Assembly (NCBI GenBank): GCA_905250115.1
Contig: CAJNOI010000067.1
Span: forward strand, 130,490-194,489
Source of the DNA: Adineta steineri
Lineage: Eukaryota > Rotifera > Eurotatoria > Adinetida > Adinetidae
Reading direction: 5' to 3'
DNA length: 64,000 nt
In this document: piece after piece, positions 1-11,004 of the stretch
How positions within the stretch are numbered: position 1 is the first letter of the stretch
Layout of the letters: each line of letters starts with the position of its first letter
The notes under the pieces: model-generated
The model's input: the letters and a program-made list of their open reading frames with translations, nothing else
Told to the model about the DNA's origin: nothing
Databases searched by the model: none
Position numbers and translations under genes: made by a program

Positions 1-88
1 AGGAATTCCGGAATTGAATTATGTTAAGTTGGGTGAGCCAAGCGATTCCGGAATGTGTAACTTTCCGGAATAGGATGACTGCTCCCAT
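1..88. repeat. Right end of a GGAATTCC-rich TIR element (partial)
   Basis: Short palindromic ggaattcc / attccgg words end in the terminal sequence cggaataggatgactgctc. The complete element at 52807-53786 ends with the same sequence. Only the last ~88 bases lie in the window. Confidence 0.75.
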
Positions 89-221
89 TACTCACATTAA
101 TCAATAATTCGATTAGTTTTCGTTTACCTACTAATAAAGTATACGTCCTTTTTTCTAGCTAATCACAATGATCTCTTGCAAGAATAAGTTCTCATAAGAG
201 TAAAATTCGCATTCGGCTTAC

Positions 222-396
222 CTATGAGAAGAAGAATGTATAACCAAGTTGCGTATTTTTGGTGTTTAAGTACAATTGCTTGGTCTCTTGGTTCATCATC
301 GCCATCATCATCATATTCATTTTCATCGGGTATAAACGCATTGTAGTTGCTAATATACTCATAAAACCAACGAAGTCCAGCTTTGAAATTCATCAT
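222..396 (-). CDS. Orphan first exon of a TM-ectodomain family protein (partial)
   Basis: An ATG at 396 opens 58 codons that end at a good donor (GTAAGC, g at 221). The product is an acidic segment with a run of D/E and an RDQ-like motif, followed by a hydrophobic stretch (WLYILLLI). The order (aromatic-rich start, acidic linker, RDQ, then TM1) resembles each repeat unit of the large membrane gene at 57866-63952, so I read it as the first exon of a relative. The rest would lie to the left, where only a repeat end is visible. It may be a gene cut by the window edge or a pseudogene cut by the repeat. Function unknown. Confidence 0.45.
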
Positions 397-794
397 GAAA
401 AATGAATCAAGCTCTTCGACAACTACTTGTGTGGGTTTTTATAACTTGCGAGACAATTCGAATGTTTTGTTCCTAAGGAAAAGTTTCTTTTCAAATAAAA
501 ATAACGAATTAACTACAAAGTCAATACTACATCTCTAAAAAATTGAATCAAACTAAAGAAAGAACATTTCAGACAAAAACTCTGATCGATTCCCTCGGAA
601 AACATAAGATGAAATATACAGAAACAAATTATGGTGAACAATACAGTAGTGTAGAAGCCGAAAACCCGATTCGACTCGAGAAATTTTCTTCAACTTTCAT
701 GTGGGTGAGAAATCCTTGCGCTCACCCATGCCTGGTTAGGGTATGGTACAAAGATCTCACGAGGGAACTTTCCCAGCAGTCGCTTCCGATTCTA
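397..794. other. Intergenic, nothing recognised
   Basis: An open frame exists on the plus strand but starts at TTG, matches no family I know and borders repeats. I do not call a gene. Confidence 0.5.
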
Positions 795-1335
795 GTGAAT
801 TTTTATCTTTAGATATTATGTACTGCTCCTGTAAAAACCCTAAATGAATTTGGGTTGATATTGTTTCTATCAAAACTTATGCCCGTTTTACTAGGATTTT
901 TGTTATGTGGCAGCAGATTCCGAGAAAAATCAGATAAGAGAATATCAACCTGAAACTTTACTCACCGATAGGTCGAATGGCTTTTAGAGTATCCTGAAAA
1001 TTTCCATAAAAAAGAATGTTTTTTTCTCAAGATATTGAAGCTTAGATTCAGTCGGTTTAAGTGATACAGCTGTTGAAAATATGTTATGAAATTCAATATC
1101 TCAAGAAAGGAACATTCTTTTTGAATGAAATGTTCACGATATTGTAATGGCCATCCAACTAATCGATGAGTGAAGTTTCAGGTCAAAACTAGCTTAGTTG
1201 ATTTTTCTTGGAATTCACTGCTATAGGACAAAAATTCAGTAAAATGGATATAACTTTTGAAAGAAACAATATCAACTCAAATTCATTTAGAATTTTTACT
1301 CGAGCACTATACGATATCTATAGGCAAGAATTTAT
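795..1335. repeat. Fold-back element 1: imperfect inverted repeat
   Basis: The left arm (about 795-1052) matches the reverse complement of the right arm (about 1084-1335) with scattered mismatches, roughly three quarters identical by eye; the loop is ~30 bases. Shared landmarks are the word aaatgaattt with gttgatattg, and the words agaatgtt with ctcaagatattgaa near the centre. No coding capacity. It resembles a non-autonomous fold-back or MITE-like transposon. Confidence 0.7.
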
Positions 1336-1366
1336 TGAAATTGCAGGGGTACACATCAGAAGGCTC

Positions 1367-1710
1367 TCTCACGCTCAGCATTATAGTTATGTACATTATA
1401 ATATAGGCAGATGTGAGTTTTTGTCGTTGGATTCGAATAGAAAACATTTTTTGCTACAAAATGAGATCTTCACGAGCTCCATATGTCATCTCCTTATAGA
1501 AATAGATACGGTGTCAAAATACACATAAATAGCTTCGAATCGCTGAAATTTATTGGGCACCCTTATCAACATCTGTAATGAGATAATGCATGGAGGCTGT
1601 GAAGATCTCATTTTATGAGAAAAGATGTCTTCTATTCGAATCCAACGACTAAAACTTACCCCTGTCTATATTTGAATGTTCGTAACTATAATACTAAGCA
1701 TGGGTGATAT
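1367..1710. repeat. Fold-back element 2: imperfect inverted repeat
   Basis: The left arm (about 1367-1477) and right arm (about 1600-1709) are reverse complements with few mismatches. They share gtcgttggattcgaataga and aaatgagatctt; the loop is ~120 bases. It lies directly after fold-back element 1, so the two could be parts of one composite insertion. Confidence 0.7.
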
Positions 1711-2627
1711 TTTCCAACCATGTTGCCTTGATTAATAAACGGTTTGTATAAATCAAAGCATAGATAATTTCCAGATTTCTTTTTATGAGAATGTTCAGAA
1801 ACAGCTGCTCTTTGTAGGCTATCGTAACTGAAGCACAAGAGGATGACAGATTTACGATTTTATTCGACAGAATCCTTTGTGAAGAAAGTACATACGGGGA
1901 AAAATGTTGAGCAACACCAAATGTAGTTATTGTCAAAATGACAAAGACTTTTTTATGACAAATAAAAATATCAGTTTGTAAACGCTTTTTCTAATGAATA
2001 TGAAATTATTTTATCATATCCGGCAAAATGTATACAAACTCAAAAAGAGAAACAATTATTTTAAAAATAAACTATAATGAAATACTTCAGTTTGATGACG
2101 ATACACATAGAAAAAAAAGTTGTTAAATCGAGTTTTTCAAGCGAAAACTAAAGTTGTTTCGATGAAATCGAGAAATTGTGAAAGATATTATATTATTATA
2201 TCAATTTTATATCTAGAAAATATTATAAAATAGATTCTTTTTAATGATTTAATTAACGAAAATCAGTTTCTATTATAAAAATCTATTTAAATCGATAAGA
2301 ATTTTACAAAAGGATTTAAATATATTATTTGAACTATTTAATGGATTACAATCCATTTTCATTGGAGAAATCTATTATGTATCACAGTTTAATCAGTTTT
2401 AATCGATTAAAATCGATTTTTCGGCCAGGTTTAGGCAGAAAATGTGGTATTTAATCAGATTTTCTTGATTTTTCGAGAAAAAACGGTTTCAAACATATTT
2501 TTTATAGTTTTTTTTTACATGGATCAGATAGCAATATGTAATAAAATTTTCTATCATCTATGCGTTCTTGAATTTAAATTTATTTTCTAAATGCAATTAT
2601 TTGATTCTCTTTGTTCAAAAGCCATTG

Positions 2628-2732
2628 AAAGAAATAATTATTTCAAGCTCAACTAGAAGAAATAGTTATTTCCACATCAACTAGAAAAGATAATTATTTC
2701 AACATCAACTAAAAGAAATAATTATTTCGTAA
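2628..2732. repeat. Tandem repeat, ~32-base unit, about 3.5 copies
   Basis: Repeated unit of the form aaataattatttca followed by a(g/a)catcaacta-a. Each unit contains the self-complementary word aaataattattt. Non-coding. Confidence 0.65.
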
Positions 2733-3129
2733 GAAAGAAATACATAAGCATAAGAAGGATATAGATGTTATCAGAAGATAGTTTAAATACAATCACTCAT
2801 GCACACCCATAGCAATACCCTGTATATGTACACTTGCACCCCAATGTATACAGAACGACTAGAATGATTAATATGTATTCACATATTACTGATGATGAAC
2901 AAGATAATTTTTCTTCATTCGTAGATTCTTTCTTGTCACTCATTTTTTTATCTACTATTTTTTAGACTCTTATCACATCGAAATAATTAAAATGTATACA
3001 AACAAACATCAACTTTCGTGTTTTTATTCTGAATAATCTAGAAGAAAATAAAATAAAATAAAAGTATATTGTAAAAAAAATCTTGATGAAACATTTAAAT
3101 TGAGGACTGATGTATTCAAAAATAAACTT

Positions 3130-3510
3130 TGAAACTTAATGGTAAAACAAAAAAATAGTGAGAAATGAAAGAGATGTTAATTGGCCTCTATTTTGAAAAA
3201 TTGTTCTAGTGACCGATCCTGTAGTATAATCGACTATTTCATTATAATTATCATCTTTCATCACATTACAAATAGTATTTGAACCAGTGGTGGAAAATGC
3301 ATCATCTTTATAAACAAGTGCCACCATTCCAAATATTCACAGTAGATGCGTACACTCGTCAGTTTCTTTACATTTTTTATACTTACAGTTGATATCAAAC
3401 ATCTTTGTATAATCTTGTATAAATATTTATAGCACATCTTTTGATAATAATTATAGGACATTTTGATTGAAGCTGTATAGAGAAAATTTAAAAATTCAAA
3501 ACTACCCATT
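3130..3510 (-). pseudogene. Possible decayed Cys-rich exon
   Basis: On the minus strand a short Cys-rich stretch (motif CKYKKCKETDEC, about 3345-3385) is followed after a stop codon by an open segment with ordinary protein composition (about 3136-3320, containing MVALVYKDDAF). The two do not join cleanly in one frame and I found no convincing splice pair. Either a broken gene piece or chance; no family recognised. Confidence 0.2.
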
Positions 3511-5218
3511 TCTTCTGGATCATCCGATCTTATCTATTTCTTTAAGCAAGACAAACATTTGTTTCAAAAAAAGATAACTCTAAGTAAATACGTCATTGAT
3601 ATAATAATATTGTCTTTGGAAGATGTCTTTTAATATACATAAATATCCACGAAGTGAGAAAAACTGATATCATTTTTTTAATTAAAATACAAGTATTCCT
3701 CCTGTTTTTAGAATAGAATTACTTTTTTTTAAATTGCTTTATTTTAGAGTATGCTATGCGCATGATCATTTTCTACATTGCTTACTAAATATAATTACTC
3801 AAAACGATTTGTATGGCGATATGAAATGAAAATGCTTCAGATAAAACTCATTATGGCAAGTATAATGTTGATGAAATAGATTATTATCTTATTGCTTTTT
3901 GATAATCAAAAAGTATCTTTTACAAAAGATCTGAATCAAATTCTAACAAAGCAGGAATGTTAACAAATTTTTAAAGTTTATGAAAACTTACTTTCTACGG
4001 GAAAAGAAAAAAAAATTATTTAAAACGGAAACCTTTTTTTAAAAGATAAAATAATTCTTCAAAATGCTTTTAATCAGAAAAAGAAATGTTTTTCTTTCAA
4101 ATAAAAACGTATCCTTATCATTTGTCAGTCAAAAATATATATAATTAACATATTGATATTTAAATACATTTTATCTGTTAGAAAAATATTCTTCATTTTC
4201 TTAACTTCTAATATTAATTTATTTGATAATAAACATAATTGAATTATCTTATAGTTTTATTTTACAAAAGAAAAATTATTTCTCTGAATAGACACAACAG
4301 AATTAAGATTAAAATAATTAGTAACTTTTCTTTTTTGAACACGTTCAGGTAGAAATCATTCTTTTTAGTCGTTATTAATTATTTAAATGTTGCAATACCT
4401 TTTGTCCTTCACGATAAACGTCTGTTTATGACTTGCAAAACGCGCACAAATAACTAATTTGTTTTTTTTCTCATCAATATTCTCATCTCTCACTTTTTTG
4501 AATTTTGTTCCATAGAACTAGTAGGAAAATGTTCGAAAATCTCTGATATACATTTTAAATAATTTTCATTTTTTAGATGATACCATACCCGACGGATCAC
4601 AAGTCACGATATAGAATATTTCTTTGATGTCTATCTTAGAAAGTGTCGGTTAGATCTCATATTGATATCACATATGAGGAAGAAGATATATTTTTGGATG
4701 CTTTTGAATAAATTACTCCATCAAAATTACCTTGAGGATATAGATGTCTCTTATCTCTAATCAAACACTCATCCATTTTTACTAACTTGACTTGCTTTAT
4801 ATCGCTGAACTATTACTCAACTCCCGACCGATGAAACAAAGAATTATCATGGATGTCTAGGTTGTTTCATTGTCTGTCAATCAAATGAGAACGTATTGAC
4901 ATATGGCTTACAGCTATCAAAGCATATTGGAACATATATTAATACTACACATATTTCTATTTTTCGTTCTAAGTTCTCCACTAATAAATGTCTTTTTCAC
5001 GATGCACTTCATACACAAATGATATCATCACAAATAGATAACGTATCAGCTACAAAATATATTTTTCAAAGTAATTTTCTTTTACATTTTTTGTTCTTCA
5101 TGTCTTTCACTTGATTATTATTTTTTCTTTTCTATCGCTTTTAACACTATGCAAAAACAACAGGTAGCAAAGGAAAAAATAAATTACAAAAGATAATGAA
5201 ATCTTATTTTCATTTGTG

Positions 5219-5280
5219 AAGATGAATGTGAGTGTGTGTAAGCGTGGAGGAATAAATGCAATACATACCCACACCCACCG
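5219..5280. repeat. Paired telomere-like repeat (G-strand then C-strand)
   Basis: A gtgagtgtgtgtaagcgtgg run is followed after ~20 bases by acccacacccacc. It can fold as a hairpin. Confidence 0.6.
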
Positions 5281-5384
5281 TCAAACTAATGTTTTTTGTT
5301 TACACTTCATTTTTATTTTTTTTAAAACAAATAAAATATTCCATGTATATTCTTTCACTCTACGAAACATCACTCAGATATATT

Positions 5385-6680
5385 TTAATCAAAGAGTCCG
5401 AAGCCCATATCGTCCTCATCACATTCTTCTTTTAAATGTGCTTGATGTTTATATCCTTGAGAAAGAACTTTTCGATCAATAGTTTCATCTTTCAATTTAT
5501 TCTGCATTCGAGTGGTCATTTGAAGTAATAACGCAATCATTCCTTTTTCATCATCGAATTTTTCAACGTCTTTCAATAATACAATTTGTTCATCCACAAG
5601 AGCAATCGCTTCTTTTCGGTGTCCATCACTCACTAATTGTGCAATTTGTTTATCCATATTAGCAACCGTTTGAGTAGCATACATCATTTTCACACGAGGA
5701 TCAATATCCGTAACAAGTGATTCATCTTCAACAAATTTCAATGATAAAATATTTTTGATCACTATTGGTGTGCCATTGGGATTCTCTGGATATGCATATT
5801 GTAATTCATATGCCAATATTTCAACTTCAGTATTTGATGTACCAGACGTTGTAAATTCACAAAGAATGGATCGTAGATTATTTGTATAGAGATCACCGAG
5901 ACTAGCGCCAGCAACAAGATTTTCATGACCCCACATTTTCGTAACAATAGCTCCATTTTTACCACGTACGAGAAGACGAACACGTGATGCACATACACCA
6001 AAAACACACACAAGTGCTTTGGTAACAAGTAATTCAATTACATCTGATGAGGCAAGAAAGTAAAATCTTGCTCCGCCAGCATCAGCAATACCTTTCATGA
6101 TTTCGCTATCGAAATCAGCACCAATACCAAAAGAGTCGGTTATAATACCTTGAGCATTATATTTTGCTACGAGACTAGTTAGTTCAGCTCGTGTTTTTAG
6201 TCCAACATTAGCCTGTCCATCAGAAAAAAGAAACATACGACGTGAATATCCATTATAGACATGTTTCTCTAAGAGATTAGCGCCGACATCGATAGCACCG
6301 GATATATTTGTCGAACCATTAGCTTCAATATCATCAACAAGAGAATAAAGATGCTCACGAGAAAATGCGCGAGCATTCTCAAAGATAATCGATACATCAT
6401 TGTCATATGCAACTAGATGAACTATATCGTCATCATTAAGAAGTTTAAGGACGGAAATAACAGCTTTTTTTGCAAATGTTAATTTGTTGTCTGATTGCAT
6501 GGATCCACTGTGGTCAAGGAGAAGTACTAAATTGAGTGGTGTTCGTTTCGTTGTTTCTCCTTTGCTTTTTGTTTCGATATCGAAACGAACTTTTTTTGTA
6601 TTTAAAACACCAGACAAGGCATGTGAATTGTCGGGAATACATCGAAGTTCAATATCAGCTAATGCATTATTGCTAGTCAT
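5385..6680 (-). CDS. VWA-domain protein with a ribosomal P-stalk-like C-terminus
   Basis: A single-exon 431-residue protein. Residues ~48-225 form a von Willebrand A domain with a complete metal-ion-dependent adhesion site: D56-x-S58-x-S60 (DHSGS), T124 in NGSTN and D154 in LFSDG. VWA domains bind protein partners through the coordinated metal. No signal peptide or TM segment is seen, so it is probably cytosolic. The last residues, rich in E/D and ending MGFGLFD, copy the conserved tail of ribosomal stalk proteins P0/P1/P2, which binds translational GTPases. A role near the ribosome is inference. The start is preceded by a pyrimidine-AG acceptor 17 bases upstream, consistent with trans-splicing or a UTR intron. 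Confidence 0.9.
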   Translation of the reverse strand: MTSNNALADIELRCIPDNSHALSGVLNTKKVRFDIETKSKGETTKRTPLNLVLLLDHSGSMQSDNKLTFAKKAVISVLKLLNDDDIVHLVAYDNDVSIIFENARAFSREHLYSLVDDIEANGSTNISGAIDVGANLLEKHVYNGYSRRMFLFSDGQANVGLKTRAELTSLVAKYNAQGIITDSFGIGADFDSEIMKGIADAGGARFYFLASSDVIELLVTKALVCVFGVCASRVRLLVRGKNGAIVTKMWGHENLVAGASLGDLYTNNLRSILCEFTTSGTSNTEVEILAYELQYAYPENPNGTPIVIKNILSLKFVEDESLVTDIDPRVKMMYATQTVANMDKQIAQLVSDGHRKEAIALVDEQIVLLKDVEKFDDEKGMIALLLQMTTRMQNKLKDETIDRKVLSQGYKHQAHLKEECDEDDMGFGLFD

Positions 6681-6699
6681 TGTAATTGATGAGTAGACT

Positions 6700-7570
6700 A
6701 AACATACAATTATAAAAGTTATAAATTCAAAAATATAAAAAAACTTACTATGAAATTTATTGAAGTGTTATTTGTTAGTAACGTGGCAAACGCAATACTA
6801 GTATAGAAAGCAAATGCAACGACATTTTATACGTCGAGCCAGCAAAAGAAATCTTGCACAATATTTATGTTATTTCATGTAATTTCGCAAGAGTCAGAAA
6901 GATAAAAATATTTTATTTTTCGCTGTGTGTGTAGTTTCAAGAAAAAGAAAAAAACTACGTCATGCGTCGTTTAACATGCATACTTGTCAAGAAAAATCAA
7001 TTGTAGAACGCTAACGAAATGAAAGATCATTTTCAGCAAGAGTATATTCAGTCACTGTCTGATTTAATCAATGGTAAAATAAAAAGTATATGAAAAAATT
7101 TGTAGTTGATAATTGAACAATAAATAACATAAACTGTCTAAGTATTTTATCTATGTTATTCTTGTTTTTCATTTGCAAACGGAAAGAGAGACTTGAAGAA
7201 ATAATACTCCCTATCGAAGTTTTGAAAGACATTTGAATACAGTTTCATTCTTATTAATAATTAAAAGAAGTATTTACATTGAATTTGTATAGATATCTAT
7301 TGATTGTGGCTATAGTAACAGAGTAAAAATTAACTATTAATCTAATAGTTTGAATAATATGATTTTATTCGATATCAGAATTGAATCTATGCACAGATAT
7401 TCAAGTTGAGGGTGCAGGTGTGGGAATATCTGAAATAGAACACACCCACACCCACTCTCAAGCATTCAAATAATATTTTATTGTGTTTTAAAATGTATGT
7501 AATTGATTTATTTTAATTTGAATGAAAATGGAGGAAAATATTGTAGTTAGAAAAAAAAAGTTAAAATCAA
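6700..7570. other. Intergenic
   Basis: AT-rich, no gene seen. It contains one paired telomere-like repeat at 7408-7460. Confidence 0.5.
7408..7460. repeat. Paired telomere-like repeat
   Basis: gagggtgcaggtgtggg, a ~20-base spacer, then acacccacacccactctca: inverted halves. Confidence 0.7.
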
Positions 7571-9092
7571 TCATTTTGACATTAAGATCCATATAATAAT
7601 GTTACAAATAAGCATAATGAAAAACACACAAATAAAAACTAAATAATTTAAAGCATTGCATCTAGCTTCAATATCTTTTTTTTCTTTACTTTTCATCTTA
7701 TCTTTATCGATATCAGCTTGACAGGATTCGCATCTATTGCAGAAATTACATTTTCGTTTCGCTTCCTTGCTTGTTTCCCATGGCTGAACGTCAATTGGAC
7801 TTTTTTTTATCGATTCTGTATGTGTAGCGGAACTATGCTGTTTCATTTCCATGGTTTCAATACTATTCTGTTTTCGAAGACGTGGAACACATTTCATTTG
7901 TTGAGTACTTTCTTGATTCTGAAAAATCTTCATTTCACCATTCTCAGCAATAATATCGTTCTTTTTATCTACTTTACTATTTTGTTTTGGTCGTGGAAAA
8001 CAACAAAAAAATATTCTTTGTAAGTATCCACAAAAATTATAAAGTGATTTTGCCATTTCACCTTTTGTTACAATATAATTATATATAAGAAACCATGCCA
8101 TTGATATTAATGTCCAACAAATTGATAATAAAAAGTATAATGTAATCATCATTAAATATTCAGATTGTTGCGGAAATAAATTAGAAAAATTCAATGAATA
8201 AACAGAATAGGTCATAAAACATACCATACCTAAAATATAAATATTTATTTTTTTTTAAGTTCTATTTAATATTCTTACATAGACTAATTTGTGTTGCAAA
8301 GGATAATGCATATGATAATAATGTAACACAATTTAAAATCCAACATGCAAATATACCATTGACAATAAAAAATAATGGTTTTCTTTGTAAATACAATTGT
8401 ATTGATATAATATCATTGTAAGTATCTTCAAATGGTGCCCTATCCGATGCTTCAAGTACTACTATACCAATTTCATTCAATTCCCATACAGGATGTTCAC
8501 TATATTCACTCGTATCAACTAGTAAACTACTATTTTCTGTATATAGAATTCTATTAGATCCTTGACTCCATGATGTTATATTAATGCTACATATTTGTTG
8601 ATCAAATGGAAATTTTTTAACATATAAATTGCATCGTGTTCTTATTGTTAATGCTGGTAATATCATATACACTTGACCCGTATAATAAACAGATGCTAAA
8701 CTATAATCACTCACTGTGAGATAACCACTTGCATCTGCTGAATTCAATATCATTGTATCTGGTATCCATAAAGTTTTAACTGGGAGCATAAGTACACTAA
8801 TATTATTATTTGTATCATTTGGTGTCCATGACAATCGATAATCGAACCATGTTTGGGAAATAAATGAACTTGTTGTCATTATTTGTTGTTTTTCATCTAT
8901 AGCTACAATTTGTTGTAACGAAGCACTAACATCAACAGATACTTGAGTGTCTGGTCTTATATTTTTATTATAATCACTTAATAACGTTGTTATTAATGTT
9001 TGTTCAGCTAGTTGTGAATCTGGGAGTGAGCCACAATCACAAAAATAGAATAAATACCATGTTATAATAGTAAAAGCTAATAATTTTATCAT
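7571..9092 (-). CDS. Cys-loop ligand-gated ion channel subunit, nicotinic-receptor-like
   Basis: Two exons, 8279-9092 and 7571-8229, with a 49-base GT-AG intron; 490 residues after splicing. In order: a signal peptide ending near CDCGS, an extracellular ligand-binding domain with the loop A motif WIPD, a 13-residue Cys loop (CNLYVKKFPFDQQIC), M1 after QRKPLFF, M2 across the splice site, M3, a long basic intracellular loop with a Cys-rich patch (CNFCNRCESC), and M4 near the C-terminus. Such subunits form pentameric plasma-membrane channels. The vicinal Cys pair of nicotinic alpha subunits is absent, so it is non-alpha-like. The pore-lining M2 lacks both usual glutamates (positions -1' and 20') and has Tyr where the 9' Leu gate sits. 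The family is certain; the ligand and ion are not. Confidence 0.92.
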
Positions 9093-9829
9093 TTTAAGAT
9101 TATCTGTTTCGATATCGTATAAAATTATCTAGAAAAAAAATTGATTCCGGCAAAGACATTAACTTACTGAATAATGAAACCATCTTGAGAGTATGACTTT
9201 GAAGATCAAATAGATCAAATAATTCTCACCTATATCCTCATTTTGGTATTGTTATACCATGTTATAATACAGTTTAGAATAGAAACAAAACTTTCGTAGA
9301 CAACTTTATATAATACTGAGAAGAAAATATCGGTGCTAGTCTATACTTCTGACAACACTTACCAAGTGTTTGGTTATTTGAAATAGTTCGCTTCTTTTTC
9401 TTTTATATGCGTTGTATTTCTTCAAGTAGAAGACGACTGACTGAAACAAAAAATATTTTATTAGAGAAAAACGAGTTGTTGATAGGACAATACGCCTTCT
9501 TTGAAACAACAATATCATCAAAATTGACAGTTTTTGTTTTACATTGTTCTCTTCTTAGATATAACAACGTATTGTGAAAGTAAGTAACCTATATAATTAA
9601 GAACTTCCTTATCGGAAAGAATCGCAAATGTTTTGTCATAAATGCAAAAAAATGAAAAAACTCTTTTCCCGTCCTCTTCAGCAATAAAAGTATCCATTTC
9701 CCTCTCTTTTCCAAAAATGTAGCGGCAACTTTTTTTCAGTCAAAGAATGGACAAAAAAATGTTCATTTCTTTAAATGTTATAACTCATTATTTATACTTT
9801 CAACTAGAGAAATTTGTTGTAGCATATCG

Positions 9830-9935
9830 CAGTGATGTCCATGGCTGCGCCAACGCTGTCGATGACGTGCCCACACAGTCGATGCTACGCCAACGCTGTC
9901 AATGCTGCACCGCGGCAGCGACAAGATTCCAACTG
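9830..9935. repeat. GC-rich island with imperfect ~27-base repeats
   Basis: The words gctgcgccaacgctgtcgatg, cagtcgatgctacgccaacg and gctgtcaatgctgcacc recur in a ~100-base GC-rich patch within AT-rich DNA. Open frames on both strands here look like by-products of the repeat. Confidence 0.5.
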
Positions 9936-10026
9936 CAATATACATTACAAAGATGAAATTCATTCTATTTTGAAAGTAAACAATCTTTCTACACGTTTAT
10001 TGTAGCTTTTTTCGTAAGAATCATCT

Positions 10027-10065
10027 TGTGGGTGTGGGTTGAATAAAATACACACCCACTCTCAA
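10027..10065. repeat. Paired telomere-like repeat
   Basis: gtgggtgtgggtt, a 14-base spacer, then acacacccactctcaa. Confidence 0.7.
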
Positions 10066-10743
10066 GTTTAGATTTATTATAAGTAATAGTTTGATAATAT
10101 TTGCGATCCTTCTTCTTCCAAATAAATACACGCAATAACATTAATTCTCTTCATTCTTATAATTAATTAATAAATAAACTCTTAAGAAAGAGTAGTATGA
10201 TTCGAAAGAATAAGGGTGGGTGTGAGTCTGGTATCGAGTAGTCATAGTGAAATCGTCAAATGTATTAAAAAATACAAAAGTAGAATAAGCTCATGTCTGT
10301 GTGTTTTTTATTTATTGTTTTCGTGTAATTAATTTCATTGATTTTGTAGTTGAAAATAAGACCTTTGTCATTTAATGTATGTATCAGTACTAATTAAGCT
10401 GAGTCGTAGACATCAGTCGGAAGATTTCTATTATAAATGTGGATTGGATCAATGTATTCTTCACCCTTAAATAAAACAACGGCTTTGATTGTGTCAGAAA
10501 TGTACATGGCTATCTCTACCAATCACTTTCATCATTCTATATTACATTAGCTTCTTAACCTTCAAAACACATCCTATCAAATTTAAAGAAGTAAATTGCT
10601 GTTCGAAAACATTAATATTTCCTTTATCAGAATAAGTGAACATATGACAACAATATCGGAAAATGTTTTTATTCAATTTAGCAAGATAAATAAATATTTC
10701 GATGAATATAATCATTAGTTCATTTGTCAGTTGTTGATTATTA

Positions 10744-11004
10744 TTATTCTTTACGACATTGCAGAGTACACTTGAATTGTTTACCATTTTTAACAAAATA
10801 ATCGGATAGTGGTCGACCATTATCCCAATTTTCAATTTTATGTGTATATCCAAGTCGCGAATGAGGTGCATTTAGTTTTTGTTTTAATTGACCAACTGTA
10901 GTTGATACGGGAATCTTTTTGACAATTTTTTTTCTACCTCCCGGCCAAGACATATCCACTTTTACTTTGATATGATCATCACTTGAAGACGATGTACATC
11001 CCAT
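10744..11004 (-). CDS. Small MGC-starting protein, possible ubiquitin-like fold
   Basis: 86 residues from the ATG at 11004. An in-frame ATG 63 bases upstream exists, but I prefer the MGCTSSSS start because Met-Gly-Cys followed by Ser is a classic N-myristoylation/palmitoylation signal. The rest (VKVDMSWPGGRKKIVKKIPV, then TVGQLKQKL, then NGRPLSDYFV) shows the alternating strand pattern and 'xVGxLKxxL...NGRPLxDY' layout of ubiquitin-like domains, without a C-terminal diglycine. I infer a membrane-anchored ubiquitin-like protein. It has no visible operon partner. The fold call is tentative. Confidence 0.6.
   Translation of the reverse strand: MGCTSSSSDDHIKVKVDMSWPGGRKKIVKKIPVSTTVGQLKQKLNAPHSRLGYTHKIENWDNGRPLSDYFVKNGKQFKCTLQCRKE

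Larger units (their letters stand above)
1711..5218. other. Gene-poor AT-rich stretch
   Basis: No convincing gene. It holds a short tandem repeat (2628-2732), a possible decayed exon (3130-3510) and otherwise AT-rich sequence with homopolymer runs. Confidence 0.5.
9093..10743. other. Intergenic
   Basis: AT-rich with a short GC-rich island (9830-9935) and telomere-like repeats (10027-10065 and 10213-10229). No convincing gene. Confidence 0.5.

Noticed and set aside
543-812. 89-codon open frame on the plus strand
   Set aside because: Starts at TTG, has no recognisable domain, and lies beside repeat arms. Likely chance.
9747-9963. Overlapping open frames on both strands
   Set aside because: Produced by the GC-rich repeat island; composition is repetitive and no family fits.
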